Positions 18,661-30,960 of a DNA stretch of 64,000 nt are shown here, one piece after another. The notes beneath the pieces are model-generated. The model was not told the origin of the DNA. It saw only the letters and a program-made list of their open reading frames with translations, and ran no database searches. How positions within the stretch are numbered: the first letter of the stretch is position 1; every line of letters starts with the position of its first letter. The stretch is from Homalodisca vitripennis (Eukaryota > Arthropoda > Insecta > Hemiptera > Cicadellidae): contig NC_060215.1 in the NCBI RefSeq assembly GCF_021130785.1, forward strand, positions 72,051,501 through 72,115,500, in the 5' to 3' direction. The position numbers and the translations under genes are program-made.

Positions 18661-19390
18661 AGTCTTCGCTGAGGTTACATGAAAAAATTTATATATACTC
18701 TATAGCTCATGTCATTCTCGATATGCCGTGCAGACAGACAGACAGACAGACGAACAATCATTTGGAAAACAAATTTTTACAATCCCAATATTTTACACAG
18801 GCGTCAGTGACGTTCAAGTTCGGCTATATTTCATGGTTGGACATGCACTATCATAGAACTTTCCACTGGCTATGCATAAATGAAGTCTCATGCAAAATTT
18901 AAAGTATACAGATGAAATATTTCTCAAGATATTTTACCACATGATACATTTACCTTTCTTATCATTAAGTTGGGTTGTATTGCAGTGTTTAAATGTTTAA
19001 ATAATACAAGTCTACATACCAAGTCACTAGAAGATGATGTCGTACGTGTTAGGTAGTAGTTAGCTATGTGTTTTATGTCACATGATAAAATCTCATATGA
19101 TTGTATTACAAGTGTATTTATTATTCTATTTTCTATCATGGTTACCCATGAGACCAATTTAAAAGTAAACACCAAAGTAAAACACTTAGCCAAATGCTAT
19201 GGAATAACATGTACCATAATTGAACTCAGTGTTGCCTATATAGAAATGAAGTTTCATGCAGAATTTCAAGTCAATAAAAGTCCACTTTTTCAGTTCGTTT
19301 TCAAAAAATCGTGCAAACAACCAAGCAGACAGACAAATGAAATTTTTCCAGCTTCTCGAGTCCTCGAGTTTTCCTCCGATAGTGTGACTT
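18661..19390. repeat. two diverged copies of a dispersed repeat, with (CAGA)n
   Basis: The phrase ATGAAGTCTCATGCAAAATTT near 18880 recurs as ATGAAGTTTCATGCAGAATTT near 19246. Each copy is associated with a CAGA-type run: a clean (CAGA)5 at 18731-18751, and CAGACAGACAAA near 19326. This suggests two old copies of the same interspersed repeat. The 89- to 108-codon frames here run across the repeat on both strands and are not supported as genes. Confidence 0.5.
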
Positions 19391-21532
19391 GACATAGTGC
19401 AAATGCGCTCATTTGTAATAATGAGAGGAACCACTGATATGAAAAATGGTATCATTCTTTGTACATAGACGCGAGCTTACCAGTCACAGCAATACACTGT
19501 CTCATAAAGGTGACTGCCTTTGCCTATGTCATTATTTCCATTGAAGTTAAATTACTCAATTCGAAGTGCAGTGATCAGATTGGATATGTTTTCCTTCTTG
19601 TCTACTGTAACATCAATATTGCCCAAAATCATATGTGGTAAATCAGTCTGACTAGTATTTTGCACGAACAATTCTGGCGTACAGTATGTACGGCCAGCTT
19701 GGCTAGGCGGGAGGGAGAGAGAAGTAGGCGTAGCTCTTAACTGACGGACATCGGGAAGCAATTGGGGTAGAAAATTATAATCTTTAATTTAATAATGTCT
19801 TTGCAATAAACTTAGAAAATATTTTTGAGATATTTTCGAAAACCTGAAAAAAGTACATTTGAACTTCCTTATACCTCCTTTAGACTTAGCATGCATTCAC
19901 CCTAGCGTGCAGCATGTTCATGTACTGGCGACTGAACACTCGAGGATGCTTATCCTAATGGGTGCTAAGAAAGCTCCCCAGCACTCGCACCAATACTATG
20001 CTATCGCAACTCTTGGTAATGAGAGATAAGAGTTAACGTATTATTGTGAAGAATTCCATCGTGGACAGAAATGTTACAAATTGACATGTGTCACTACTTG
20101 AACGCTGTGTAATGCGCTGATAATTGAATTTCTGATAAGATATCTCATTTAGACATATGTCAAATTGTAACTTTACAGCATTTTTGTTATTTGTATTCAT
20201 CAGTATCTATATAGTTTATAGTGTTGCTATGTAATTAGTTTTATATGAAGTTTTTTTAAAAGACTTGCGAGCACATCAGTAGTATTGCATAACAGCAGTA
20301 GGCCCAATAAATTCAAATTAATTCCCTTGCTTAATAAACGTAACACATACTCACAATACACTATAGATTAATATCAATCTTTGATCAACTCTTTTGTTGT
20401 GCGTTGATACTAAGTATGATTTTTATATAGCACAATAACATTATATTAAGAGCACAAATATTACTTAAATATGTTGTATATGTAGTACAGGTTCATAATA
20501 TAGTTAACTTACCACAGGTCACAAATAGAATACGTGACTAGTTATCAACTCTTCTTCTCCTTGTCTGTAAGCCTCAGCGAGATGGAGCCACATTTGTTAT
20601 TCAGAAGAGGTAGTTTAGAAATTGGCCTAATATGTATTTGAGTGAGTTGTTATTTCAATTTATTGTCATCTCTGCTTGTAGGACTATTAAAGTAGATTTT
20701 AAGTCATTCTAAATTATTAAATGATACCCCATGCCCACTCACTCTCAGAAATCAGTAACACTACGTTTCGAGATCTGCAATCTGATCTCTTCTTCAGGTA
20801 AATAACTAATCTAATACATCATTACAAACTAGGTTAAAATAAACAAATCATACTAAAGCGTTGTGGCACGCCTGTCAGGAATCACAACCACCATGTTGTT
20901 TGTCATCTTCACTAACTCTAATAACATCCACTTAATAAAAAACTATACACAACACTAATCATTAAAACTGAACTACAGAATATAGGTCACAATACGTCTG
21001 CATTTGTCTACAAACCACCTACGACTGACCTAGTCGTTATAATATCGTTAATCTAGCCAATAGTTTTTTTTTTTTTTTTTAAAGACATATAAGTACGGTA
21101 TATTTTCTACTAACCCACGCTTTTATGTTAAAATAAGTAGTTCTTGTATGACACCAGTTGAAAAATGTTGGCGATATTTTGTAAGTCTGAAGAAAAATCA
21201 TGAGACAACAATGTAGACCTCCTGCATGGCCAATAAACTAGAAGTAATACTCTTAGGCCTTGTTGAAGAGTAAGCCTACTCTTTACCCATCATGTTAATG
21301 TTCAAAGGACAGAAAGTAGTTTGTTCTTACTACTAAATAAATAAATAATTAAAGATAATAAATAATTAGCTCTTAAGGCTAATAAATAATTACAAAGAAA
21401 CTGTTACAACTATAACAAGAATTTAATACAAACACATGCCAATAAAGAGTACATAAATAAAACTTGATAATTTTGACATAATATTTGAGACATGTCATCT
21501 AGATCATCTTAGACATCAAATATAGCCTACCA
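19391..21532. other. non-coding stretch with a poly-T run
   Basis: No gene recognised. A run of 17 T at 21064-21080 could be the poly-A tail of a minus-strand retroposed sequence lying to its right, but no body was recognised. Near 20760-20815 a phrase resembling transposon-associated sequence (ACGTTTCGAGATCTGCAATC) occurs once only. Confidence 0.45.
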
Positions 21533-21898
21533 CTATTGTTCGTCAGTCTCGTCCTCTTCTATTATAACGTCCAGTGAACTTTCAATCACATTCTTCTTTA
21601 AATGTCCACTTCTTTTGAAAAACCAACTATTATCAACAGCTGGGGCTACTAACTTGTTGCTGTAGATGTTGTAGACATGTTGTGGTTGAATCCTCCTCCT
21701 CGGTGGTGAATTAGTAGTCACAAATTGATCGTCATAATTACTTCTTTTCATCAAACAATATGTTACTGCGGGAGCAACTAACATTTTCCTGTGTATATTG
21801 TAGGCATGACGTGGTCGAATCCTCTTACCCACTCTCCTTGATACTGTTTGATGCAAAGTTTTATATATTTGTTTCTTGGGTTTCCTGATTTTACTCAT
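21533..21898 (-). CDS. hypothetical 121-residue protein with internal duplication
   Basis: An intact ATG-initiated frame. The N-terminus is strongly basic (K/R-rich over the first 30 residues) and the C-terminus ends in an acidic run (EEDETDEQ). Two copies of one motif occur about 40 residues apart: RIRPRHAYNIHRKMLVAPAV at about 26-45 and RRIQPQHVYNIYSNKLVAPAV, each followed by a KRS segment. The matched spacing implies an internal tandem duplication. No known domain, signal peptide or membrane segment was recognised. Upstream on the coding strand the sequence TAATACTCAG|G resembles a splice acceptor about 7 nt before the ATG, so this may be the last coding exon of a longer gene. No partner exon was found. 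It could also be part of an unknown mobile element. Confidence 0.5.
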   Translation of the reverse strand: MSKIRKPKKQIYKTLHQTVSRRVGKRIRPRHAYNIHRKMLVAPAVTYCLMKRSNYDDQFVTTNSPPRRRIQPQHVYNIYSNKLVAPAVDNSWFFKRSGHLKKNVIESSLDVIIEEDETDEQ

Positions 21899-22272
21899 TG
21901 TCCACCTGAGTATTAACTATTGAAATATAAATATAGGCTTAAAAATTAAGTATTGAAAATTATGAAATTGTTTCAGAATCAACGTTAGAAAAGGAATGGG
22001 TCCGTTTCTAAATTCGAACATTCATCATGTTTAAATTATGAAATCTGATTGGCGGAAGGAAGTACATCATTCCTAAGAATAGCCAGCGACATAACGCCGG
22101 AGAGTTTTTTTTTAATAAGGCTGTAGGAGTACTGTACAGCTAATACATTATGAAAATGACCAGGAATTATAATTACAGCAAAGGTTTAAAACAAACAACT
22201 TGTCAATATGAAGTATATAAATTATACAACATAAATAAAACTGCTACTCAATACTGCATGTAAACTGAGTAG

Positions 22273-22274
<2 letters not shown>

Positions 22275-22335
<61 letters not shown>
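22275..22335. repeat. (TA)n microsatellite
   Basis: A pure TA dinucleotide run of about 61 bp. Confidence 0.97.
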
Positions 22336-22337
<2 letters not shown>

Positions 22338-22510
22338 TGATTGAATTTTTATTTTAGAAGTTTATTTATTTCGTCACGAAATGTATGAAGAGAAATTTTG
22401 AATTATCAAGATATCTTTTTAGTTAATAATTTCATTAAAATGCAACGAACGAATCAAAGAATGTGCAATAATTTTCATATATTTCGTGTATTTACTTATA
22501 CCTACATTGT

Positions 22511-22513
<3 letters not shown>

Positions 22514-22558
<45 letters not shown>
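22514..22558. repeat. (TA)n microsatellite
   Basis: A pure TA dinucleotide run of about 45 bp, 180 bp from the previous one. Confidence 0.97.
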
Positions 22559-22564
<6 letters not shown>

Positions 22565-23317
22565 TTCCTGACATTTTCGGAAAAGCGTCACGTCTAGTAG
22601 AAAACCAATGTAACATTCAAGATTTATCAATCCCACCAGCAGTTTTATAGCACTATCACAATAAGTTACTTCTGCTATAAATTATTAGATTACTCGTATT
22701 ATATTTTCAAATTATAACTTAGGGAGAAAATGTTTCTAATTAATCCCTACAACTAATGACTGTTTAAACCAAATTTGTTGTGACGTTTTCGTATTTCTAT
22801 TTCCGTATCTCATATGACTGGAAACGAATAATTTTTTATCAAAATTACAATTTTAAATAGATGGTCAGGAATATATATATTAAGGTGTTGCAATCGATTT
22901 TGGGCTGAGTAATTATTTTAATGTTATAAACAATATCCTTCATGATACCCTTCCTGAAAACAGGAAAGGAACAAATACTTTTTGGGTTTTTCATGAAGAA
23001 TTATTAACATTTAAAGCGGTTATTTTGAACCTATAGTAAAAGGTGATATTTTCAACTATTGTAAACATTATTAATTATACAAGAAGTATTCTTCGAAATA
23101 AACTTATTCAATTTAAGTGCTAGTATAAAAATTAAATTATTATTAGTAATACTGAACAAATATCCAGCAGATAAGAGTAATATATCACTATGCTATTAAA
23201 TAATAAAATGTTAAGTTCAGATAAACTTAACAATTATAAATCAAAATCAATAAACTTAACAAATTATACATATTTGCCAGATTTTTACAAACTTCAGGTA
23301 TAACATTTTATATAAAG

Positions 23318-24045
23318 TCAAGTGATTTGTCTACTGAGTAGAACATGCCATCCATGAAAAGCTCTCGGAGCCTCTTCCTGAGGATTGTTATTGATGGTTC
23401 GTTTTAAGGTGTATTGGGAGTTTATTCTAAAGTTTCTTCCCATATAGCCAGGTATTTTTTCGTAAGAAGGTATGTTATGAAGTGTGCATAGAAATATGAT
23501 CATATCATTTCTATGTCTTGTACGGTAGGGTGATTGAATGTAAAAGTTTTGGGGGAAACTGAGACGTTTCTGTTTTACAAATGATAGTGTTTAATCGATA
23601 TAAGATGCATGCGAGCGGAAGTATATTTAATTTTGACAAAATAAGGTTGCATGATGACCTTTTTGGGGCATTAGCAATTACACAATTTGTTTAATTTTAA
23701 AAATGGTATGTCTGAGGTGGGAAAATCAACAAAACATAATACCATAGAGAAGATGAGAATATGCATAGGGATGACAAACCATAAAAATTCGTCCATGTAT
23801 ATGATTTTGGATAATATGAGGATGGTATAGTGGGCTCTATTGAAGATGTTTGAAATTCTTCTCACGTGAGCTCCCTAGGTGACACTGCCCTGGATCTGGA
23901 GGCCCAGAAACTCTCCTATCGGAGTGGTGTTGAGCATTGGCTGGATGTAGGAATCATCCGCCCTAGCGGTCCTTTGATAGTTTGAATGAAAATTTATCGC
24001 GAATGACTTTTCTGTATTTATAAGCAAGCCACCATTTCCCATTTT
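23318..24045 (-). pseudogene. decayed LINE reverse-transcriptase C-terminal remnant
   Basis: Translated in shifting minus-strand frames, this reads as the RT thumb and tail. A block NGGLLINTEKSFAINF (about 24030-23980) is followed by PIGEFLGLQI and, after one stop, by AHVRRISNIFNRAHYTILIL. Further on come GKKL.NKLP and the closing LRELFMDGMFYSVDK. The order and spacing match the thumb and C-terminal tail of CR1/L2-type LINE ORF2. At least three frame changes and several stops make it non-functional. The catalytic core is absent, so the clade is uncertain. Confidence 0.6.
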
Positions 24046-25814
24046 GTGCCTTAAAAAATTCTTGACTCATTTCCATTTCGGGAATAATATTTCAGCAGTA
24101 CATGTCAGTAAAAGAAATGTCACCTGTTCCATTAATTGAATAATTTTCAGCATGTCTCAGATATTTTATCTTCACTAGATTAACAACAGATGCCTCATCA
24201 TAACATGCTATGTTAATATATGACAGATAAATCAAGGCAAATTGGCCAGGGGGATTTAGATTCCTGTGATAAAAAGTATCACTGTCCTTTCTAAAAACCT
24301 CATAGTTATTAAACCCAAGTTCAGTATTAGGAATGGATAACATTAAGTTTTTCTCCGTGAGAATGATCAAATTATGTGTAGAAAAAATAATCTAAAATCA
24401 GTGATTTGACATTTACGTTTTGACAAAGAAACTGAATATTAGTAATGACCTTGGAGCAATTTAGTTTTTTTTGTTTTATTTTCTAACGTTTCGTGAGACG
24501 TCATTGATAAATGTAATTGTTAAATCAACTTCTCTATTGTCGATGCGTGTTTCTAACTACTCTCGAAGCTCCTTGAGATGATTTCTCACATTACGGGTAT
24601 ATCGTGTAATGTAGATGCATCAATGGAAACTTATCTTGAGGAAAAATTAAAACAATGTAAGGGCCAGGTATGGACTTTGAGTCGCCGGGCTTTGTCCCAC
24701 ACCGGTAAAAAGTAAAACCATTTGATTTAATTGTACTATTTTCAAAAATGGTCGTGAGCAGTCGAAGTTTATGAGACTTCTTACGAGCAAATAAGGGGGA
24801 TTGAGATTCCAGTTTGTTATGCAGATATCCTTCAAGTCCGGTCAACCATTTCTGATTATACATCATCTAAAGATGCAGGGTTGTGAACACCCTTGATACG
24901 CGTTATCTCCATCTTCAGTGAGTCGATCTTGCCGTTCAACTACCAAATTTAGAGGTAAATTTATGATAATGTTGAAAAAAGGGTAGCAACTTCAGATTTT
25001 AGTACAGCATATTTCTGCATACCCGTTTAATGTATCAACTGGTAAAAAGAATGTAAGTAGTAATCTTTAAATGTATGTATTCATATATATACAATATAAT
25101 ATCTTATAATGTAGCATGGTCACAATATATATTTAAATAAATTATATATATATATATATAATAACATGCTACTAACAATACCACAATGACGTCAAAATAA
25201 TGACATCTAATATGAGTTGAAAATAAATAAAAACAACAAATTATAGTATTTTGGTGTATATGGTGGATTAAATACAACAGGCCGTGAGTAAGTAAAACGT
25301 ATTCTACCGCCAGATACCCATAGCAGAACATACGATTCAAAGCAGTTTAACGCTCGGATTCATAAAAGGAAGTAGTGTAATTCTGTTTCGTCTGTTACAA
25401 CCAGGTAAGTTTAGTTAACGTGAAATCAATTTATAACTAGTTTTAAAAAGTTGAATTCATTTACAAAGTATTAATAGTATAATAAGATTTGTAGAAATAT
25501 TTGCTTACTATGTACTGTGTTTAACAGATAATAAATGCATCTGTTACTACATTACTATTTTAGTCTTAATAAATTTCAATTATTACTCTTATACAGGCTA
25601 ATAAAACAGTACCTCCTTAACTATGAATATCAATAGTCATAACAACCAATTCAGAGCCATAAAAACATTGTGTTAAATTTCAATATTTTAGTGACCTAGA
25701 AAATAAGCCTACAGGACAGACAGCCCATGGTTTGGATAGATTAGATCATGAAGTGATAGGTTATTGGCAGGGGGTAGGTCAACATGTATTATTAAATTAG
25801 GGTAGAGCAGATTT
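24046..25814. other. non-coding stretch
   Basis: The overlapping minus-strand frames at 24591-24866 and the one at 24092-24370 have no recognisable domain. A short (TA)n run occurs at 25142-25162. Nothing else was recognised. Confidence 0.45.
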
Positions 25815-26260
25815 AGGCATGGATAGTGATAGCTGGGGCATAGGTATGTGGTTAGGCTCTAAGCAGTGTAGAATAATGCATATGTGTTACAGTCATAATA
25901 AGTGTTCGTTTTGACTTTTGACACGTTTTATTAATTTATTTACAGTACTTACCACGTTTTTTACAGATATATGAATACTAATTCAAAAAGGACATTTTGA
26001 TTTAAATTCATATTAAGTGCCATTGGTTGCTTTTATAAATGGTACAAGTGGGATGTTATCCCATCACTAATATTTAGGCATGGATAGTGAGTGATAGCTG
26101 GGGTGTATGTGGTTAGGGCCCAGACAGTGTAGAATAATTCATAAGTGTAACAGTATAATAAGTATAATAAGTGTTCGTTTTGACAGTTTTATTTATTTAT
26201 TTACAGTACTTACACATTGGCTGCAGTATAGTAAGAGGCCACCACTGCAATCATATTATG
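25815..26260. repeat. partial tandem duplication within a dispersed repeat
   Basis: About 140 bp (from GCATGGATAGTGATAGCTGGGG to TTTATTTACAGTACTTA) occurs at about 25816-25955 and again at about 26078-26215. Between them lies GATATATGAATACTAATTCA and following sequence, which is found again at 31975 onward. At 26220-26256 the sequence GCAGTATAGTAAGAGGCCACCACTGC is the near reverse complement of 31928-31960. The layout is that of a DNA-transposon-like element with terminal inverted repeats, here as a right end. No coding capacity. Confidence 0.65.
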
Positions 26261-26602
26261 ATACCAAATTATCAATTAGAAATTCTTAAACTATCAAATA
26301 CAAACATTTTCATTAAAGTTATTTAAAACTAATATTTATCAGCTCTTTTTAATGTATTAAATAACAATATTGTTCCAAACTAATTCAAACAAAGTATAAT
26401 CACTTGTGCGGTATTTGGGTAATAATCGCTAGTACGTATATGTGTTGTGCCATAAGCTGTCACACACATTTATCCTTACAAATAGTATAAAGTAAATGTT
26501 TAACTGTTTTGTTTGTTACATTTTATAGATACACATAACATAGATAGTTTTTTATTCATCAATAAATTATTAATCTTTTAGATTTAAAATAGCTGAATTA
26601 TA

Positions 26603-26630
26603 TTACTTACTTATACTTACTTGTACTTGA
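26603..26630 (-). repeat. 3' terminal short repeats of LINE E1
   Basis: On the element strand the terminus reads AAGTACAAGTAAGTATAAGT and on, an AAGTA/AAGT repeat. CR1/L2-group LINEs commonly end in short microsatellites instead of poly-A. Confidence 0.6.
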
Positions 26631-26759
26631 AGTCATATCCAGTTGACCAATGTTGGCGTTGGACGAGTCACAGTGCCTCTTGTAGTAAAGGGTCACTTTG
26701 GTTTGGGGGGAGAGGGGCGTATTTAGGGATGAACTCTTGGAGTTTTCGGGTTTTGAGTT

Positions 26760-29700
26760 TTAGGATTGGGATTGGGCAGGTCTATGGCAAAAATTTTCAA
26801 AAAATTCACCCATTGAGTAGTAACTCTTGGTGATAAGGAATGATTTTAATTCACTCTTAAATTTTTTCCCATCAGCAATGGTTTTTATTTGTGTAGGCAG
26901 AGATTGAAAGATTTTCAGACCTGCATATTTTGGCTTATTTTCAAAAATCTTTAATCTGTGCTGTATAGAAAAATTGTTTTTGTGTCTAGTGTTATATTTG
27001 TGTGTTGTGTTTACATATTCCAGGTTATTGAGTTTGATGTAAAGCGAAATTTCAAAAATGTAAAGGCAAGGTGCTGTTAAAATTCCCAGATTTTTGAAAT
27101 GATCTCTGCAATGAGCCCTAGGTGGAAGATTCAAAAAGGCCCTAATGGCCTTTTTCTGCCAAACAAGAATCCTTTCTAGATTTGACTCCCTATTCCCCCA
27201 TAGGCAGATTGAGTAGGAGATGTGCGACTCGAGCAAACAATGGTATATATTTTTAGATAGTTTGTGGTTTTGAAGTTTGCTGAGGTCGCGTAGGACAAAA
27301 ACGCCCTTGGACAGCTTATTTTCAATTTTTGTCAATTGCTCACTCCAGTCAAGACCATCATCCAACATCACCCCTAACAGTTCTGCTGTTTTTGTGACTC
27401 CCAACTCAGTTTCACCAATGCATACAGGCCTGTCAGCAAATGATCTTGTTAATTTGGAATTTCTTTTTTGAATTGTTTGAATTGTCATGCATTTAGTTTT
27501 TTCGGGGTTTAATTTCAAGCCATTTTTGGCAAAAAATTGGGCTAAATTGTTTGCTTTTATGAAAAGATCAACTTCCAAGACATTCTGATCTGCATGCTTG
27601 GTGATGAGTGTGGTGTCATCTGCAAACATGTAAAGATTGCTTTCTGGAATACTTTTTGTTATGTCATTTATGTAGACCAGAAACAGTAATGGACCGAGAA
27701 TTGATCCTTGAGGTACCCCGCTCTGGATCAACTCTGGTTTCGATGTAAAATTTCTAATTTCAGATTTTGTTTGGTGTTGGATTTCAACTACTTGGCTTCG
27801 GTTTGTCAAGTATGATGAAAACCAGCTTAGAGCAGAATTTTGAACGCCCACTGTCTGAAGTTTGTCCAACAGAATGCCTACATCAACACAGTCGAACGCC
27901 TTAGAGAGGTCGGCATAACAGCTTGACACCGTTTCCCCTGCGTCGACTGCATCGATGCAGTCATTGAGAAAATCAATCAGGGCCAATTTTGTTGATTTGT
28001 TTTTCCTGAAACCATACTGCCTGCCAATCAGGAGACAATTTTCCTCCAGATAGGCAGTCAGCTGGTCACAAACAACTTTTTCAATGAATTTGGAAAAGAC
28101 TGGTCTAGGAGAGATATCGGACGATAGTTGCACACCTCCAACTCATCCCCCTTTTTGAAAAGCGGCTTGATCTTGGCTATCTTGCAGTCATTTGGGAATG
28201 TATTGCTCAGGATCGAGGCATTTATGATGTTGATTAAAGGCTTTTTCAATTGATCCTTGCAATATTTCACTGCCTTCATGCATAGCCCATCTACACCACA
28301 AGATGTTTTAGGGGAAAATTTTGCAAACAATTTTTCAAGAATTTTTTCATTTACTAGTGAGAAGTGGGTTAGGCTATGGTTTGTTGATCTTTCCGTGTTA
28401 CTATCTATTCTTGTATTGTTTCCAAGATCCGTTTTTATATCTGAAGCTACATTTATGCAATAATTATTTAGCGTTTCACATGTTTCTTTGGGATTTTTTA
28501 TTTTGAAACCATTTATGTTCAGAATGAGATTTTTAGTTTTCATTTCTGATTTGCCTCTGAAATGATTAATAATTTTCCAAGATTCTTTGGCTTTATTTTC
28601 GGCTTCATCTATTCTTTGGTTATACCATCTTGCTTTTGAATCTGAAATTAATTTTTTATATCTTTGAAGGGAGTCTTTATATGTTTTTTTGGTAATTTCA
28701 TTTTTGTTTTGTTTCTATATTTCATAGTGTTCAATCATGTTTACTTTTTGGTCAAAGATTTCATTGTTTGTCCATTTCAATGCAGTTTTCTCTTTCATTT
28801 TAATCTTTTTCTCAGGACAGGCTATGTTGAAATAATGTGAAAAGGTATTGACAAAATTTTTGTATTTATTATTGATATCATCCTCACTAAATACGCTATC
28901 CCACTTCTCATTTTTTTAGTCTCTGTTTTAATTCTTCCAGGTTATTTTGCTTCATTGATATAATTTTTATTGTTTTATTACCTTCAACTATGTCTTGGCC
29001 AAATGAAGTTTGTAGATAAATTGCATGGTGATCTGAAATTAATGGTTAGATTATTCTGGATTTTTCTTCTTTAATGTTTGTGATAAAATTATCAATGCAA
29101 GTTGATGAATTTTCTGCTACCCTCGTGGGCAAATTTAATGTAGTTCTTAATCCAAAGCTTTTTATTAGGTTCTGAAAGTTTTCGGTAGCCCTGTCTAAGT
29201 TTAGAATGTTTATATTAAAGTCACCTGCTAATACTATTAAGGATCTCTTTTTGTCTGGTTTAAGCTTGGTTAGGTATTGATTCAGTTTATCCAAGAACAT
29301 TTCCATATTTCCATCAGGGCTACGATATATACCTGCAATTGTCAACGTGCAGTCCTCATGTTTAATTTTGATTTCGCAACATTCAAAAATTTTTGTTTCA
29401 GATAATTCTTTTCCATGTTTTTTATTTTTTAAGATTTTTGCATGAAAGGAATTTTTTTTTAAATCGCCACTCCTCCCAGCCTCATATTGACTCTCTCATA
29501 ACTGTCTATTAAGGTGTAGTTTTGTAGTTTGGTCATCTGGAGCTTTTCCTTTTCCAAGCCATGCTCTGAAATAATAAAAAAGTCCGGCTTTTCCTCGTCT
29601 AAAAATATTTCAATCTGGCCTACCTTATCTGCAAGGCTTCTAACATTAAGTTGAAAACTATTTTTATTTTTATTGGAGGCTTACTTTGATAAAGGCTAGA
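26760..29700 (-). pseudogene. LINE E1 ORF2: endonuclease-reverse transcriptase, broken
   Basis: ORF2 would nick target DNA and reverse-transcribe the element RNA. The endonuclease (about 29690-29000) shows FQLNVRSLADK, SEHGLEKEK, GGVAI, AGIYRSPDG, AGDFNIN, TCIDNFITN and, after an in-frame TAA near 29046, SDHHAIYL. A linker leads into the RT with motif A YADLSKAFDCVD, motif B SGVPQGSILGPLLF and motif C FADDTT. The C-terminal tail contains FQSLP and YYSMGEF. Lesions seen are the TAA in EN, a TAG near 28722 in the linker, and a frameshift near 28100 inside the RT (NYRPIS to PRPVFSKFIEK). The 457-codon downstream part (26760-28133) is otherwise open. Confidence 0.85.
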
Positions 29701-29759
29701 TTTTCTTGTAGGTCTCCGTTCCTGTTTTTTGTAACACTTCTTTTTGTGTCCTGGGTAAC

Positions 29760-30857
29760 CTAAGTTATCAGTGCGCCTACTTGTATCGGTTGGTTTTTTT
29801 GTTTTTTACCAAGCTCAGGTTTATCCATCGCGTGAAAGAAGGTGGTAATAATTCCACATAGCACGTCTTTGCCAACTGCATTTAGGTGCAGGCCGTGTTT
29901 TGTATAACAGTTTCGGTCAAGGATGGAATTTATGCTCAAAAAGTCCCACTGGTTTTCCAAGCATTTTGTTTTAATGAGTTCATTTTGTCTGTAGGGAGCC
30001 TCGACCCATAGAACATATCTCTTTTTGTTTTTCAGGCACCTATCAATTTTTGTCCCCAAGTCCGAAATACTGTTTTCAGTTACGCCGTTTGTACCCCCAA
30101 CTATGACCAGGAGATCCGAGTCAGCCGCCCCCTTATCAGATTCACTTGCACAGTCAATCAGATGGGACATAGGCTTTCCCGGCATAACCTTAGTCATTAC
30201 TTCAACCTCTGAGCCCAAACATGCTTTGAGTCTACCCCTACAGCGCCTACCATGACTGTCTCCAACCACCCCAACCCCACGAACAAACTTTCCATCCCCT
30301 CTTGACCCAGAGTCTCCCTTCCTCCTGGCTTCTAGAGGGGGGAAATCCTCCATCGACAGATCACCGACGTCTACCAAAACTTCAAATGAATTTGAAGTCT
30401 GGAGAGCCACATCTACCCGATCCACCGCCGTCCGGCCCCCGCTACCCCTTCCCCCACCCGCCACCACAGTCCACTCCCCCCCACGCCCCCCCACCACCTC
30501 CCCAGTCGACACCACCATCCGACTTAATTCCTCCATCTCCCTATCCCTCTCAGCCAGCCTTGCCAGTGCATTTATTTCCTCCACCAGTTTGCACCTTTCA
30601 TTTTTTAGATTAGTTATTTCACTAACATAACCTCTAATGGTTGAGTCAACATTCCCATTCTTAAGACTATGATAATATTTTATACAGATTGGGCACGCCC
30701 ATTGGTCATTTTTCTTAATGTTATTGAACAGGGATTTTTTTAGTCCACTACAAGATTTTGAAGCATGGAACCATCTGTTACAAATATCACAACAAATGGA
30801 GTCAGACTCATAGTCATCTATTCCTAGCGAGCATGAAGGACATGTCTCGATTGTCAT
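29760..30857 (-). CDS. LINE E1 ORF1: PHD finger plus SGNH esterase-like protein
   Basis: An intact 365-residue frame from an ATG. Residues 6-58 form a C4HC3 PHD finger (CPSC, CCDIC, WFH, WACPIC). Residues about 78-115 are a likely coiled coil. A Gly-rich stretch contains the conserved EWTVV and a MEDFPPL motif. The SGNH-like domain spans about 195-345: block I VVGDSHG (Ser201), block III GGTNG (Asn257), block V KHGLHLN (His324). The block III Asp is Gly and the usual Asp three residues before the His is Lys, so esterase activity is doubtful. PHD plus esterase in ORF1 is known for CR1-like LINEs. In the element it should bind RNA or chromatin. The gene is locally GC-rich (30420-30560), unlike its surroundings. 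It ends about 60 bp before the ORF2 region. Confidence 0.85.
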   Translation of the reverse strand: MTIETCPSCSLGIDDYESDSICCDICNRWFHASKSCSGLKKSLFNNIKKNDQWACPICIKYYHSLKNGNVDSTIRGYVSEITNLKNERCKLVEEINALARLAERDREMEELSRMVVSTGEVVGGRGGEWTVVAGGGRGSGGRTAVDRVDVALQTSNSFEVLVDVGDLSMEDFPPLEARRKGDSGSRGDGKFVRGVGVVGDSHGRRCRGRLKACLGSEVEVMTKVMPGKPMSHLIDCASESDKGAADSDLLVIVGGTNGVTENSISDLGTKIDRCLKNKKRYVLWVEAPYRQNELIKTKCLENQWDFLSINSILDRNCYTKHGLHLNAVGKDVLCGIITTFFHAMDKPELGKKQKNQPIQVGALIT

Positions 30858-30960
30858 CTTGTTAATAGAGTTTCGGTTTCTGATCTAAAAAGTGTACTTA
30901 ACCTAACACACATACACCAAATAAAATTTGAGTCAATAACTCAACACTAAGCACAATGCA

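Larger units (their letters stand above)
21899..23317. other. AT-rich non-coding stretch with two (TA)n runs
   Basis: Apart from the two microsatellites annotated separately, nothing was recognised. Confidence 0.6.
26603..30960 (-). mobile_element. LINE E1, CR1/L2-like with PHD+SGNH ORF1
   Basis: On the minus strand the order is ORF1 (PHD finger, coiled coil, SGNH esterase-like), then a broken ORF2 (apurinic-type endonuclease, reverse transcriptase, C-terminal tail), then a 3' UTR ending in AAGTA-type repeats at 26603-26630. PHD and esterase modules in ORF1 are established for CR1-like LINEs, and the FADD RT motif fits the group. ORF1 is intact while ORF2 has stops and a frameshift, so this copy cannot mobilise itself. 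The 5' boundary is not defined. Related copies of one dispersed repeat lie outside both ends (25.8-26.3 and 31.9-32.1 kb). Confidence 0.85.

Noticed and set aside
24591..24866. 91-codon minus-strand frame as a gene
   Set aside because: Two overlapping minus-strand frames, no recognisable domain; more likely an old repeat.
30302..30613. 103-codon Pro-rich plus-strand frame
   Set aside because: Antisense shadow of the Gly-rich part of LINE E1 ORF1.
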